Counted from the stretch's first letter, positions 27,934 to 37,971 are shown. The stretch is 62,941 nt of DNA from an uncultured Akkermansia sp. (GCA_947624205.1 CANQJI010000003.1:1-62941); one strand, 5' to 3'. Notes: generated by a model from the letters alone, not told the origin. Made by a program: numbers and translations.

Positions 27934-28965
27934 TCAGGGGAAGATAGCGAGAAAGAGAATGAGGGAGAGAGTGAAAAGGAACCAGGAGACGAGCCAAAAA
28001 CGCACACATACCTGCGTTTCGCTCATGCCTCCCTTTTCAAAGTGGTGGTGGAGCGGCGCCATGCGGAAGAATCGCCGTCCTTCGCCGTAGACACGTCTTG
28101 TAATTTTGAACCACATTACCTGAAGCACGACGGATGCCGCCTCTGCCACAAATACTCCGGCCACGATAATGAGAAAGAATTCCATGCCCGAACACACGGC
28201 CAGAGTTCCCAATGCGCCGCCAAGTGCCAGTGAACCGGTGTCGCCCATAAATACCTTCGCCGGGTGACAGTTGTACCACAAAAAGCCCGCGCAAACTCCC
28301 ATGAGCGCCATGGAAAAATAGGAGAGATTTTCGGTCCATAGACATGGATGAGAGCTTATGAGGCCCATGAATAATGCGGCAGGTAGCATGCAGCCGCTTG
28401 CCAGACCATCCAGACCATCCGTCAAATTGACGGCATTGGAAGTGGCGATGATGGTGAGAATTGCCAGCGGAATGAAGAGCCACCCTGTATTGATCCAACC
28501 GTAGAAAGGCACCATCACGTTGCAGGAAGACGTATCCACCAGGTAAAGGTAGACAGCACAGAACGCAGCGGCGGCGGTTTGCAGGGCTATCTTGAACCAC
28601 CCATTGACCCCATCGCTATTATGTTTTTTAACTTTCGCGTAATCATCCAGAAAGCCGAGAAAAGCTGTGACGACAGTGACGAGCAGTACGCACTGCACAC
28701 GTGGATCGTTGAGCGGCAGGAATAGCAGGGAATAGGTAAGCAGTGCGCCGATAAGCAGGACACCCCCCATAGTCGGTGTGCCAACCTTGTTTGCGTGGTC
28801 GGGTGCGTGCACATTGCCATGTGCTTCGCGAAGCGGTTGCCCCGCTTTTATCTCCTTCAGCTTACGGATGGTCCATGGTCCGAATGCCAGCACCAGGACG
28901 AGCGGGAGCAAGCATGCTGCCGCACACATGACATCCCCGCTTATTTTGAAAATGTAATTTAGCAT
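27934..28965 (-). CDS. mraY: Phospho-N-acetylmuramoyl-pentapeptide-transferase MraY
   Basis: KVGTPTMGGVLL, LGFLDDYAKV, NAVNLTDGLDGLASG, VFMGDTGSLALGG, PLHHHFEKGG. Confidence 0.95.
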   Translation of the reverse strand: MLNYIFKISGDVMCAAACLLPLVLVLAFGPWTIRKLKEIKAGQPLREAHGNVHAPDHANKVGTPTMGGVLLIGALLTYSLLFLPLNDPRVQCVLLVTVVTAFLGFLDDYAKVKKHNSDGVNGWFKIALQTAAAAFCAVYLYLVDTSSCNVMVPFYGWINTGWLFIPLAILTIIATSNAVNLTDGLDGLASGCMLPAALFMGLISSHPCLWTENLSYFSMALMGVCAGFLWYNCHPAKVFMGDTGSLALGGALGTLAVCSGMEFFLIIVAGVFVAEAASVVLQVMWFKITRRVYGEGRRFFRMAPLHHHFEKGGMSETQVCVRFWLVSWFLFTLSLILFLAIFP

Positions 28966-28971
28966 CGTTCG

Positions 28972-30357
28972 TCAGTCCTGCTTGAGAAACTCGTTAATTA
29001 CGCGCTCAATGCCTGCTGAGCGGGAACCTTTGAATAAAATCGCGTCACCTTCCTGCACGATTGTATGCAGTATTTCGGAGGCTTGCCGTGGTGTGTCAGT
29101 GCATTTTACGTGCTGAATTCCATAGTTTTGTGCGGCGCCTGCCAGTGCGGAGAGTTCAGCACAGGGCTCACCGCATATCACGATGCCCGCATAGCCTGAA
29201 TCTGCCGCGCATTTTCCCACTTCCGCGTGCGCAGCAATCCCGGTGTCCCCTAACTCGCCCATCTTACCCAGCACGGCGTAATGTTTTCCCCTGAGGGGCA
29301 TGCTTGCCACAGTGCGCAAGGCGGCAGTCATGCTTTCCGGATTTGCGTTGTAAGTGTCATCCACGATGAGTATATCTTGCACAAAACGGCAGGAGAGGCG
29401 CCCTTTCGTCAGGGCGATTTTGTCGAGTCCTGCGGCAATTTCGGTGAGGGTGCAGCCGAGTTTCCAGCCTGCGGCGGCGGCGAGCAAACTATTATTCACC
29501 ATGTGCTCTCCCGGAATGGGCAGATGGATGGGAATTTCTCCCAGACCTGCGATGATGAGTTTATAATCGCAGCCTTCTGCGTTGCAGCTCACATCCTCTG
29601 CGCGCACGGCGCACGATTCACCACCGACCGGCAGAGCCTGCGCTTTTGTTTGCGAGGAGATATAATCCGCGTAGTCATCCGAAACGGGAAAAATCATGCA
29701 ACCATCGGTGGGCAGTGCACGCGATAGCGTACATTTCTCACGGGCAATGGCATCCCGTGAACCGAGTAAACCGATGTGGGCAGAGCCGATATGGGTGATG
29801 ACGCCGATTTGTGGGCGCGTGAGTGCGCAGAGAGGAGCCAATTCCCCGGCGTGGTTCATCCCCATCTCCCACACAGCAGCGCGGCAAGTTTTCTCGGTGC
29901 TCAAAATACTCAAAGGCACACCGATGTGGTTGTTCAAATTCCCGCATGTAGCCGTCACTTCCTCAAAATGCTGCTCAAGGATTGAGCGCACCATATCCTT
30001 TGTACTCGTTTTGCCGCTGGAGCCTGTGATGCCGACCACGTGCAGGTCCGTAAGTTCCCCACGCCACCATTGAGCCAGCTTTTGGAGAGCGATCAAGGAG
30101 TCTGTTACGCGCAGTATGGTGCAGGCCGGGTGGTACGTTCCCTCGATGCGATTCACCACAACAACTGCGGCAGACTGAGAGGCTTCAGATGCAAAGCAAT
30201 TGGCGTCAAAATTTTCACCTCTAAGCGCAAAGAAGACACAGCCGGGAGTAATACGGCGCGTGTCGGTGCAGATACCGGAGGTGACAGGACGATTCCCGGA
30301 GGCCACGAGTACGGCGTTGGTGGCTTGCACGAGTTGCTCTGTGGTAATCTTCGTCAT
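28972..30357 (-). CDS. murF: UDP-N-acetylmuramoyl-tripeptide--D-alanyl-D-alanine ligase MurF
   Basis: GITGSSGKTSTKDMVRSIL, VWEMGMNHAGELA, DDTYNANPESMTAALRT; 4-bp overlap with murE. Confidence 0.95.
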   Translation of the reverse strand: MTKITTEQLVQATNAVLVASGNRPVTSGICTDTRRITPGCVFFALRGENFDANCFASEASQSAAVVVVNRIEGTYHPACTILRVTDSLIALQKLAQWWRGELTDLHVVGITGSSGKTSTKDMVRSILEQHFEEVTATCGNLNNHIGVPLSILSTEKTCRAAVWEMGMNHAGELAPLCALTRPQIGVITHIGSAHIGLLGSRDAIAREKCTLSRALPTDGCMIFPVSDDYADYISSQTKAQALPVGGESCAVRAEDVSCNAEGCDYKLIIAGLGEIPIHLPIPGEHMVNNSLLAAAAGWKLGCTLTEIAAGLDKIALTKGRLSCRFVQDILIVDDTYNANPESMTAALRTVASMPLRGKHYAVLGKMGELGDTGIAAHAEVGKCAADSGYAGIVICGEPCAELSALAGAAQNYGIQHVKCTDTPRQASEILHTIVQEGDAILFKGSRSAGIERVINEFLKQD

Positions 30358-31877
30358 GCACGTTTTTCCGCAGTCTTTGCGGCGATGAGTTCTTTTTCTT
30401 TACGCTCGATGTAACGTCGTACGGCTTCGGCATCTGAGAAACGGAATTTCTTAGTGCCGATGATTTGGTAATCTTCATGTCCTTTCCCGGCAATGAGAAC
30501 GACGTCTCCCGGCCGTGCGCAATCGAGAGCTTTTTCAATTGCTTCAGCCCGTAGAGTGATGCGGTGGCGCATGGATTCCGGAATGCCCGGCATGATTTCA
30601 TCGATGATGCTCTCCGGATCTTCCGTTCGGGGATTGTCACTCGTCACGATACACAGGTCGGCATATCGCGCAGCGGCTTGTCCCATCAATGGACGTTTCG
30701 TGCGGTCACGATCCCCACCACAGCCGAAGACGACAATCAATCGTCCGGAGCGACACAGCTCCCTCATCGTGCGGCATACATTCTCCAGAGCGTCCGGCGT
30801 GTGCGCGTAGTCCACAAAGCAGCGAATACGGGTGGATGAACTTACGAGTTCCAGGCGTCCGGGTACTTGCGGAGCACTTGAGAGGGAGTTAATGGCATCG
30901 CGCAAATTGATGCCTGCCGAAACAGCGCCTACGAGAGCTGCCAGACTATTGGAGATATTGTACGAGCCGATGAGGGGGATGCGGACGAGATAGGTTTTTT
31001 CGCGGTAAGAGAGTTCGTAGCTGCTGCCGGTGGTGGTGAGTGTTTTAGGAGTGAAACGGAAGTGCGCATCCGGCGCGGAGCCGAAAGTACGTACCTTCAT
31101 CAATGGAGTCAGTTCTTCCGCCAATCGACGCCCGTAGGGGTCATCAATGTTAATGACGGCTGTTCCGAGGTGAGAACCGCTTTCTGCCATGGCGCTGAAG
31201 AGTCGTTTCTTCGCCTGGTAGTAGTGTTCCATATCGCCATGGTAGTCCAGATGTTCCGGGGTGAGGTTGGTGAAGATACCGACACGAAATTGCACGCCTG
31301 CGGTACGTTCCTGTTCCAGGGCGTGGGAAGAAACCTCCATTGCCACGGCTCGGCAATTATTGCGAGTCATGTCAGCGAGCATTTTTTGCAGCTCGGCGCT
31401 GCCCGGTGTGGTGTTGTGAGAGGTGATGCGTCGTGCTCCGTCGTCGTAGAGGATTGTGCCGATGAGACCTGCCTTCTGCCAGGTGCAGCGGAGGATGTGG
31501 TGCAGGAGATAGGAAATGGTAGTCTTGCCATTCGTGCCGGTAACTCCGAGCACGATGAGCCTTTGACTCGGGAAACCTTGCCACGCTCCCATGAGGATGC
31601 CACAGGCGCGGTGCGTATCAGGAACTTGAACCCAGAGAATGTTCTTTTTCTGGGCGGAGGGTGGGCATGGTTCTTCTGCCACGATGGCGACTGCTCCAGC
31701 ATGGATTGCCCGTGGAATCAGCTTGTGACCGTCAACACGGCTGCCACGCACGGCGACAAAACAACTCCCCGGGGTAACCTTGCGGTCATCGTCAACTACT
31801 TGTCCTATGCTTCGGCGTAGCGATCCTGAAATCGTTGCATCCTGCAAGAGGGAGAAAAGTTGTTTTGCGTTCATCAT
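30354..31877 (-). CDS. murE: UDP-N-acetylmuramoyl-tripeptide ligase MurE (meso-DAP type by DNPR motif)
   Basis: GVTGTNGKTTISYLLHHIL, VDYAHTPDALENV, VFGCGGDRDRTKRPLMG, TSDNPRTEDPESII. Confidence 0.95.
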   Translation of the reverse strand: MMNAKQLFSLLQDATISGSLRRSIGQVVDDDRKVTPGSCFVAVRGSRVDGHKLIPRAIHAGAVAIVAEEPCPPSAQKKNILWVQVPDTHRACGILMGAWQGFPSQRLIVLGVTGTNGKTTISYLLHHILRCTWQKAGLIGTILYDDGARRITSHNTTPGSAELQKMLADMTRNNCRAVAMEVSSHALEQERTAGVQFRVGIFTNLTPEHLDYHGDMEHYYQAKKRLFSAMAESGSHLGTAVINIDDPYGRRLAEELTPLMKVRTFGSAPDAHFRFTPKTLTTTGSSYELSYREKTYLVRIPLIGSYNISNSLAALVGAVSAGINLRDAINSLSSAPQVPGRLELVSSSTRIRCFVDYAHTPDALENVCRTMRELCRSGRLIVVFGCGGDRDRTKRPLMGQAAARYADLCIVTSDNPRTEDPESIIDEIMPGIPESMRHRITLRAEAIEKALDCARPGDVVLIAGKGHEDYQIIGTKKFRFSDAEAVRRYIERKEKELIAAKTAEKRA

Positions 31878-34075
31878 GGCTTTTTGCGGGGAGGTTGCGG
31901 AAATGTCTGCGCTGTGCGATCCTTATTGTTCCGGTAGTGTTCGTAGGCGATAGGGTCAGAGGGTTGCAGGTTCAGCACGCTGATAAAGCGTTCAGCTGCC
32001 GCTCTGAAAATAGGCGCTGCAACTGTGCCTCCGCCTGCGCTGCAATTCGTGGGATGAGGCTCGTCAATAACTGTCATCACAACTAACTGAGGATCATTAA
32101 TCGGCAGTATGCCCACGAAAGATACCGTGTAGAGGTTATCATAATACCCTCCAGTCTCTTTTACTTTTTTTGCCGTGCCCGTTTTGCCGCCGATACGGAA
32201 GCCGGGAATTGCAGCAGTCGCGGCCGTGCCGCGTCCAGCCGGTCCGGATGATTCTGTGACGCTTTCCAAGGCGCCGCGGATGGTGCGCGCAGACTCCGGG
32301 GACATCACGCGCTGCACTTCCTGTGGCTCACATTCATCGTACACCGAACCGTCTGCAGCGATGATCTTATCAATGAGTCTGGGTTTCATGCGTACTCCAT
32401 CGTTTGCAATGGTGGCGTAGACCATCGCCATGTGCAGCGGAGAGACGGAGACGGAGTAGCCGTAGGCGATACGGGAATAGTTCACGATATTGGAACCATC
32501 TGCCAGCAGACATGCTCCCCCACTGGGCAGGTCAATTCCAACAGGCGCGTTGAGCCCGTAGCGCGAGAGGTATTCGCGATAATTCGGCCACTTCACAGTG
32601 AGAGCAACACGTGCAGCGCCGGGATTGCTGGATTTTTTGAGGATTTGTCCCACGGTGAGGGTGCCATAGTCACGAGCGTCGTGGATGGGTTTGCTGCCAA
32701 AGCCGACGCTGAACGGCGAACAATTCACCGGGGTATTGATGGTCATGATATGCCGATCAATTGCCGTCGTTGTGCCGATTACCTTGAAGGTGGAGCCGGG
32801 TTCATAGCGCGTCTGGCATGCGAAGTTAAAATCTCCCGTGATCGGATTACCCTTCTTATCTTTCACCGTACCGCGCTTGAATGAGCCATCGGGAGTGATG
32901 AGGTCCTTTGTGTTCAGGTTGAAAGATGGACGGCTCACCATGGCCAGAATATCGCCGGTCTGGGGATGCACCACAATCATGCACCCTCGCTTGGCGTGAT
33001 AGTACTGCATGCCGCGGTCGAGCTCCTGCTCGCATATTGCTTGCAGGCGCATGTCGATGGTAAGGCGCAGGTTCAGTCCATCTTTGGGCGCCATATAGCG
33101 GTCATCTTCGTTCGGAAGCACCTGACCGCGGGCATTGTGGCGGTATTCACGCATACCATCCACCCCGGCCAAGTAACTCTGGAAGTGTTGCTCCACGCCG
33201 CTTACACCACGGTTTTCATGATCCACGTACCCCAACACGTGGCAGAGCATCTCCGGCATCACGTAGGAGCGATGAGGGTTCTGCTGCACCACGATCCCGT
33301 GCACATGCGCACGGTTCAACGTTTCTTTGATGCGCTCCGCCTGGTCCAGGCTGAAGCCTTTGGCGAGGATAATGTTGTTGCGGAAGGATTTCCCGGGCTG
33401 TCCTGCTTCTTCGGCTCGGCGATTGTATTCCTCGGTTTCAGTTTGGGCGATGCGTTCAATGATTTTCTCCCGTGTCATGCCGCGTCCTTCCTTGCCGTCT
33501 TTCCCCTCAGATCGAGTCATGCGGCACAGGTAAGGATAGAGCAACTCCGCGACAAGTTGGTCATGGAGCTTGTAGTAGTCGTCGCACACTTTGGGATCGT
33601 ATTCCAGCATGCGATTGGTCCTCGGATCTAAGGTGCCTTTCTGACGACGCAAGGCGGCCTTTTGTTCGGGTGTTAGCCGACAGCGCGCGTTATCGAGAAG
33701 TTCATTGCGTTTTGCATTGAGGAGTTTGCGGCGGTCAGAAGAGGTTTTCGCCTGTCCCCATGCGGCGGTGTGGCTCACCTGGTTGTACGCCAGACCATCC
33801 ACAACGGCGGTAAGTTCGCGCAGGTGGTAGCGGTTGGCGATGAGCTCCGCGTTTTGGATATTGTTGGTAAGAATCTCCTCATTTCGATCCATGATGATGC
33901 CGCGTTGCGCGGGGATGACCTCTTTTTCGATGAGTTCATCGGCGGCGATGCGTCCGCGATTTCCGGAATCAACTACTTGTAGCTCCACGAGACGATGCGC
34001 AACAGCGCACGATACCCCAAGCACCACAGCGCACAGCCAGACGCATCGGTTCGCAAAGGGAATTTTCGTTTTCAT
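31874..34075 (-). CDS. ftsI: Class B penicillin-binding protein / peptidoglycan transpeptidase FtsI
   Basis: PGSTFKVI (SxxK), KSSNPGAARVAL (SxN), GGKTGTAKKV (KTG); position in dcw cluster. Confidence 0.93.
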   Translation of the reverse strand: MKTKIPFANRCVWLCAVVLGVSCAVAHRLVELQVVDSGNRGRIAADELIEKEVIPAQRGIIMDRNEEILTNNIQNAELIANRYHLRELTAVVDGLAYNQVSHTAAWGQAKTSSDRRKLLNAKRNELLDNARCRLTPEQKAALRRQKGTLDPRTNRMLEYDPKVCDDYYKLHDQLVAELLYPYLCRMTRSEGKDGKEGRGMTREKIIERIAQTETEEYNRRAEEAGQPGKSFRNNIILAKGFSLDQAERIKETLNRAHVHGIVVQQNPHRSYVMPEMLCHVLGYVDHENRGVSGVEQHFQSYLAGVDGMREYRHNARGQVLPNEDDRYMAPKDGLNLRLTIDMRLQAICEQELDRGMQYYHAKRGCMIVVHPQTGDILAMVSRPSFNLNTKDLITPDGSFKRGTVKDKKGNPITGDFNFACQTRYEPGSTFKVIGTTTAIDRHIMTINTPVNCSPFSVGFGSKPIHDARDYGTLTVGQILKKSSNPGAARVALTVKWPNYREYLSRYGLNAPVGIDLPSGGACLLADGSNIVNYSRIAYGYSVSVSPLHMAMVYATIANDGVRMKPRLIDKIIAADGSVYDECEPQEVQRVMSPESARTIRGALESVTESSGPAGRGTAATAAIPGFRIGGKTGTAKKVKETGGYYDNLYTVSFVGILPINDPQLVVMTVIDEPHPTNCSAGGGTVAAPIFRAAAERFISVLNLQPSDPIAYEHYRNNKDRTAQTFPQPPRKKP

Positions 34076-34097
34076 GGACGGAAGAGGACGGAGGATA

Positions 34098-34454
34098 TTA
34101 TCGGGCGGCGGTTGCGTTCATAGTGGCAGAGTCACGCGTGCTGCGGGCTAGCTCGATCTGATCGTGTGTGATATCGCGCAGAGTGGAGCCATCTTGATTC
34201 AGACGGTCGAGCATGATCCAGCGGTTAGTCAGAGTATCGGTCTTGGCGTGGTACTGGTTTGTGTTGAGTCGGCAGATGGCGATCTCGCGATTGATTTTTG
34301 CCAGCTCTGTGTGCTCTGCAACCTGGTTATTCTTCAGCACGGCGTAGGAGACGCCGGCGCTTGCAGCAATGACGGCGGATACGACCATCCATGCCAGGAG
34401 TCCGAAGCTGATGCGTCCCGAATAGCGCGTGTTGACCGGTTCAAGAGTATACAT
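34098..34454 (-). CDS. FtsL-like small bitopic protein (by position and topology)
   Basis: 118 aa, one TM near N-terminus (FGLLAWMVVSAVIAASAGVSYAVL), coiled-coil-like remainder, between rsmH and ftsI. Confidence 0.6.
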   Translation of the reverse strand: MYTLEPVNTRYSGRISFGLLAWMVVSAVIAASAGVSYAVLKNNQVAEHTELAKINREIAICRLNTNQYHAKTDTLTNRWIMLDRLNQDGSTLRDITHDQIELARSTRDSATMNATAAR

Positions 34455-34479
34455 AAGGGGTGATGAGAGGTGAGGGTAA

Positions 34480-35943
34480 TTATATTTTTTCCAGTACGCG
34501 TAACTTGGCGCTGCGGGAGCGTGGGTTGTTGGCGAGTTCCTCCGCGCCGGGAGTAATCGGTTTTCGTGTGATGATCCGCGCTGCGTAATCCGGGTTCGGG
34601 CGTGGTGCAGGCCATTCCGGGCGATCTAATTCCGGTTTGGAGACATGTTCAAAGAAGCGCTTGACGGCGCGATCTTCGAGGCTGTGGAAAGTGATCACGG
34701 CAAACCGTCCGCCACTGCGCAGCAAGGCAAAGCCTCCCTTGAGCAGTTTCTCCAGTTGCGAAAGCTCATCGTTGACCGCGATGCGCAAGGCTTGAAAGCT
34801 CCTGGTGGCGGGGTGCTGCTTGCCGCGGCGCGGTAAGATTGAACAGATGATTTTTGCCAGCTGTGTGGTGGTGGTGATGGGGGAAATGGTGCGTTGTTGC
34901 ACGATACGGCGTGCGATGGCGCGAGCAGCACGTTCCTCGCCGTAAACGTACAAAATCTCGGCAATTTCTTCCTCTGACGCATTGTTCACAATATCTGCTG
35001 CGCAGCGCGGTGAATTGGGATTCATGCGCATGTCCAGAGGTCCTTCAGAGAGGAAGGAGAAGCCGCGCTGAGGGGTGTCTACCTGCGGGGAGGAGATACC
35101 CAAATCCGCCACGATGCCATCAACGCCATTCACATCTTCGTGGTGCAGCAATTCCTGCACATCGCCGAAACAGCCGGTTATCACGTGCATGCGGTTGCCG
35201 TATGCCGACAGCCTGTGATGCGCGGCCGCGCAGGCTGTCGGGTCGCGATCAATTCCCCATACGGTTGCTCCTCTCCGCAGAAGCAGCTCGCTGTGACCTC
35301 CTCCGCCCAGCGTGGCATCCAGCATCACCTTGCCTTCCTCAGGCAGCAGGGCATCCGTCGCTTCGTGCCCCAACACCGTGATGTGCCGGAAGGAAGTCGC
35401 TGAATTCATCCCCTCAAACGGGGGTATCGGATTACTTTCGACTCGGTGCTTGTCCTGCCATTGGGCTACTTCCTCTGCCGTGCAGGATTGCAGGATGCAT
35501 TTGGTGTTGCCAAGAAGCTCCGGCGCGGCTGTTTGCCAATCTGCGATATGCTGTTCCACGCCGCGTTCATCCGTCAGTTGCAGTAGCACGTGCACTGCTG
35601 CACACCCTAGCGCATACCCCAACACTCCCTTGTCTGCCCGCAGCGCTGAGCGCAGTCCGCTCTCCCGCGTGAGCGCCTCGTCCGCGCGCGCGTGCAAAAA
35701 AAGGACTTTCTGTACAAAATTGGCGTTCAAACGGTAAAGTTCCCCTGCAAGCGACTGTGACCGCCTGGCATCTCCGTCCTCAGCAGCTTCGTGCAGCGCC
35801 TTACGCAGAGCGGAGTTTTCCTGATCCCAGTGGTGAAATTGATCCGCAGGCACAGCTTCCGTCAGCCACAGCGTGACCGCGTAATTGACCCCGGGATTCG
35901 GCGCAAGTTGCGCAACCCAATATTCTGGTGTAAGGGAGGTCAT
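34480..35943 (-). CDS. rsmH: 16S rRNA m4C1402 methyltransferase RsmH with a 178-aa N-terminal extension
   Basis: FRHITVLGHEATDALLPEEGKVMLDATLGGGGHSELLL, SSPQVDTPQRGFSFLSEGPLDMRM, VITFHSLEDRAVKRFF; core starts at about 35409. Confidence 0.92.
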   Translation of the reverse strand: MTSLTPEYWVAQLAPNPGVNYAVTLWLTEAVPADQFHHWDQENSALRKALHEAAEDGDARRSQSLAGELYRLNANFVQKVLFLHARADEALTRESGLRSALRADKGVLGYALGCAAVHVLLQLTDERGVEQHIADWQTAAPELLGNTKCILQSCTAEEVAQWQDKHRVESNPIPPFEGMNSATSFRHITVLGHEATDALLPEEGKVMLDATLGGGGHSELLLRRGATVWGIDRDPTACAAAHHRLSAYGNRMHVITGCFGDVQELLHHEDVNGVDGIVADLGISSPQVDTPQRGFSFLSEGPLDMRMNPNSPRCAADIVNNASEEEIAEILYVYGEERAARAIARRIVQQRTISPITTTTQLAKIICSILPRRGKQHPATRSFQALRIAVNDELSQLEKLLKGGFALLRSGGRFAVITFHSLEDRAVKRFFEHVSKPELDRPEWPAPRPNPDYAARIITRKPITPGAEELANNPRSRSAKLRVLEKI

Positions 35944-36410
35944 GAGAGGATGTGAAACAGCTGATCAAGCTGCAATTTGCTCATTGCTTCGACCGAGTGG
36001 ACGATTTCGAAATCCGCTGGTGACCAAATTTCAAAATATGATCCCCTCCCCACAATGGTTGCGCAGTCCGATAACCCCATGCGTTCTCTCTGGGGCTTTG
36101 GAATGAGGAGTTTCCCCTGGCTGCTTACCTCGACTTCGAAGCTGCAGCCCGTGATTTTGCCGACGTACTGATCCAGCTCCCCGGGATTTACCCCATGCTC
36201 CCGCGCATGCTGTCGAATCGCTTCAATCTTCTCTGCAAAACTCTCTTGCGTATAGCATTTAAGCACCGGACGTCCCTCGCTGTGTGCCTCAATCATCACC
36301 AGTACTTCCCCCTGCGCTGATCGCCAACCCGCCGGCACCGCGATCCGACTCTTCGGATCCAGCTTATGCGTCACATTCCCCGTAAAGGGCACTTTTCCGG
36401 TGATTGGCAT
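35940..36410 (-). CDS. mraZ: Transcriptional regulator / division protein MraZ
   Basis: FTGNVTHKLDPKSRIAVPAGWR; first gene of the cluster; 4-bp overlap with rsmH. Confidence 0.92.
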   Translation of the reverse strand: MPITGKVPFTGNVTHKLDPKSRIAVPAGWRSAQGEVLVMIEAHSEGRPVLKCYTQESFAEKIEAIRQHAREHGVNPGELDQYVGKITGCSFEVEVSSQGKLLIPKPQRERMGLSDCATIVGRGSYFEIWSPADFEIVHSVEAMSKLQLDQLFHILS

Positions 36411-36418
36411 ATCTTAGA

Positions 36419-36460
36419 GTACACTTACCGATACGCATAGTACACTCCAATACACTTCGC
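36419..36460 (-). promoter_or_regulatory. Candidate MraZ operator: three AGTGTA direct repeats upstream of mraZ
   Basis: Plus strand TACACT at 36420, 36441 and 36451 (spacing 21 and 10 bp); minus strand GAAGTGTATTGGAGTGTACT...AAGTGTACTC. Confidence 0.55.
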
Positions 36461-36594
36461 TTGTCAACTCTATTCTTAAAAAAACTCGTTTTTCATGTGT
36501 AGCATTTCATTTTGCACTGCGCGGGAAAAATCAATCTGCTTGTCAATCGTTGCGGTATGCAGCAAAATTGGGGGTAGTCAGGGAAGCGTGAGAA

Positions 36595-37809
36595 ATGGAG
36601 CAAATCATTATACACGTAGATATGGATGCATTCTTCGCCTCTGTAGAGGTTAGGGACAATCCTGCACTGCGCGGGAAGCCTTTGATTATCGGGGCTCTGC
36701 CGAGAGAGCGCGGGGTGGTGGCGACATGCAGTTACGAAGCTCGAAAGTACGGTGTGCATTCCGCCATGAATATCAAAGAAGCTTATAGACTCTGCCCCAA
36801 TGGTATCTATATGCATCCGAGCATAGATAAGTACAGGCGCGTGTCCGCTCAGCTTCGTGAGATATGGAATGCATATTCCTCGGCAACGGAAACCATAGCT
36901 CTCGATGAGGCTTATTTGGACGTCACCGAGCAGGCGAGGAGTCCTGAAGGAGCGCGCAGAATTGCTCAGATTATCAAGCAACGCACGCGGGAGGAATTGG
37001 GCCTCGCTTGTTCCGTTGGCATTGCCTACTCCAAAACGGCAGCAAAAACGGCGAGTGAGGAGAAGAAGCCCGATGGATATTTTGAGATCCTTACGGCGGA
37101 GGATTTTGTGAACTTAATTATCGATCGCGACGTGCGCGTCATCTACACTGTCGGTGAGCGGACGGCGCAGAAATTGTATGCCGCGGGCATTCGAACAGTC
37201 CGCGATATCCGAGAGTACAGCGAAACGGTCATTCGCCTCCTGGGGAAGCAGGGACAGTGGATCACGCAGCTTGCGCTCGGTATCGACAAGCGGAAAGTGA
37301 CGCCCTACCGTCCTCAGGATGCAAAGTCCATCAGTCGGGAGGTTACTTTTCAGGGAGATGTGCACAACTTTGAGCTGCTTAAAGATGTCCTCGTTCTGTT
37401 TGCTCTATGTGTGGAGCGTCGGGCGAAGCGGCACGGTCTGCGAGGCAGCGGCGTGACCTTGAAATTGACCTATGCCGATATGAGAGGGATCACCCGCTCT
37501 CGGAGTACATTGGTCTGCGATTCCGCCGCTGCAATCTACCGGGAAGCGGTTCTTCTCCTGGGAAAGGTGGAGAGGCGTCCGGTTCGGCTCGTCGGGGTTG
37601 GCGTATATAATCTATCCGGCGAAGAGGGACAGCAACTTATCATGGAAAGCCTTTTCCCTGAGAGTAATGGCGGACAAGATGAGGAGATGAAACAGTTGCT
37701 TCGTGCGATGCAGAAGCGATACGGCTTGGATTTTGAGGGGCACTTGGAGCAAATATACCGTACGGATACGCTTCACAAAACCGTAGAGTACATGAGGAAA
37801 CACTCTTGA
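36595..37809 (+). CDS. dinB: DNA polymerase IV (Y-family, DinB)
   Basis: IIHVDMDAFFASVEVRDNPALRGKPLIIG, CSYEARKYGVHSAM, ETIALDEAYLDVTEQ, CSVGIAYSKTAAKTASEEKKPDGYF. Confidence 0.95.
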   Translation: MEQIIIHVDMDAFFASVEVRDNPALRGKPLIIGALPRERGVVATCSYEARKYGVHSAMNIKEAYRLCPNGIYMHPSIDKYRRVSAQLREIWNAYSSATETIALDEAYLDVTEQARSPEGARRIAQIIKQRTREELGLACSVGIAYSKTAAKTASEEKKPDGYFEILTAEDFVNLIIDRDVRVIYTVGERTAQKLYAAGIRTVRDIREYSETVIRLLGKQGQWITQLALGIDKRKVTPYRPQDAKSISREVTFQGDVHNFELLKDVLVLFALCVERRAKRHGLRGSGVTLKLTYADMRGITRSRSTLVCDSAAAIYREAVLLLGKVERRPVRLVGVGVYNLSGEEGQQLIMESLFPESNGGQDEEMKQLLRAMQKRYGLDFEGHLEQIYRTDTLHKTVEYMRKHS

Positions 37810-37971
37810 TGAGGGTGTATTGAGCGCAAAGCGATCAAACAGCTGAATTCTCGTGGATTGTTCCCTATCGTGGTGCAAATCCTATGTCGTACGCGCAGAC
37901 TTAGCAGATGATGCCAATGTCGCGAGGGGCGGTTATATTTCGGTCTCAATGTCTCTGAGATTCGGCGCAGA

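Noticed and set aside
22002-36410. Antisense plus-strand ORFs over the dcw genes (e.g. 31062-31820, 32966-33631, 29281-29727)
   Set aside because: All overlap strongly supported mur/fts genes and show no conserved motifs.
36515-36676. 14-bp repeat GCACTGCGCGGGAA upstream of and inside dinB, considered as a regulatory (SOS-like) site
   Set aside because: Only two copies, one inside codons; no LexA-type dyad found; likely chance.
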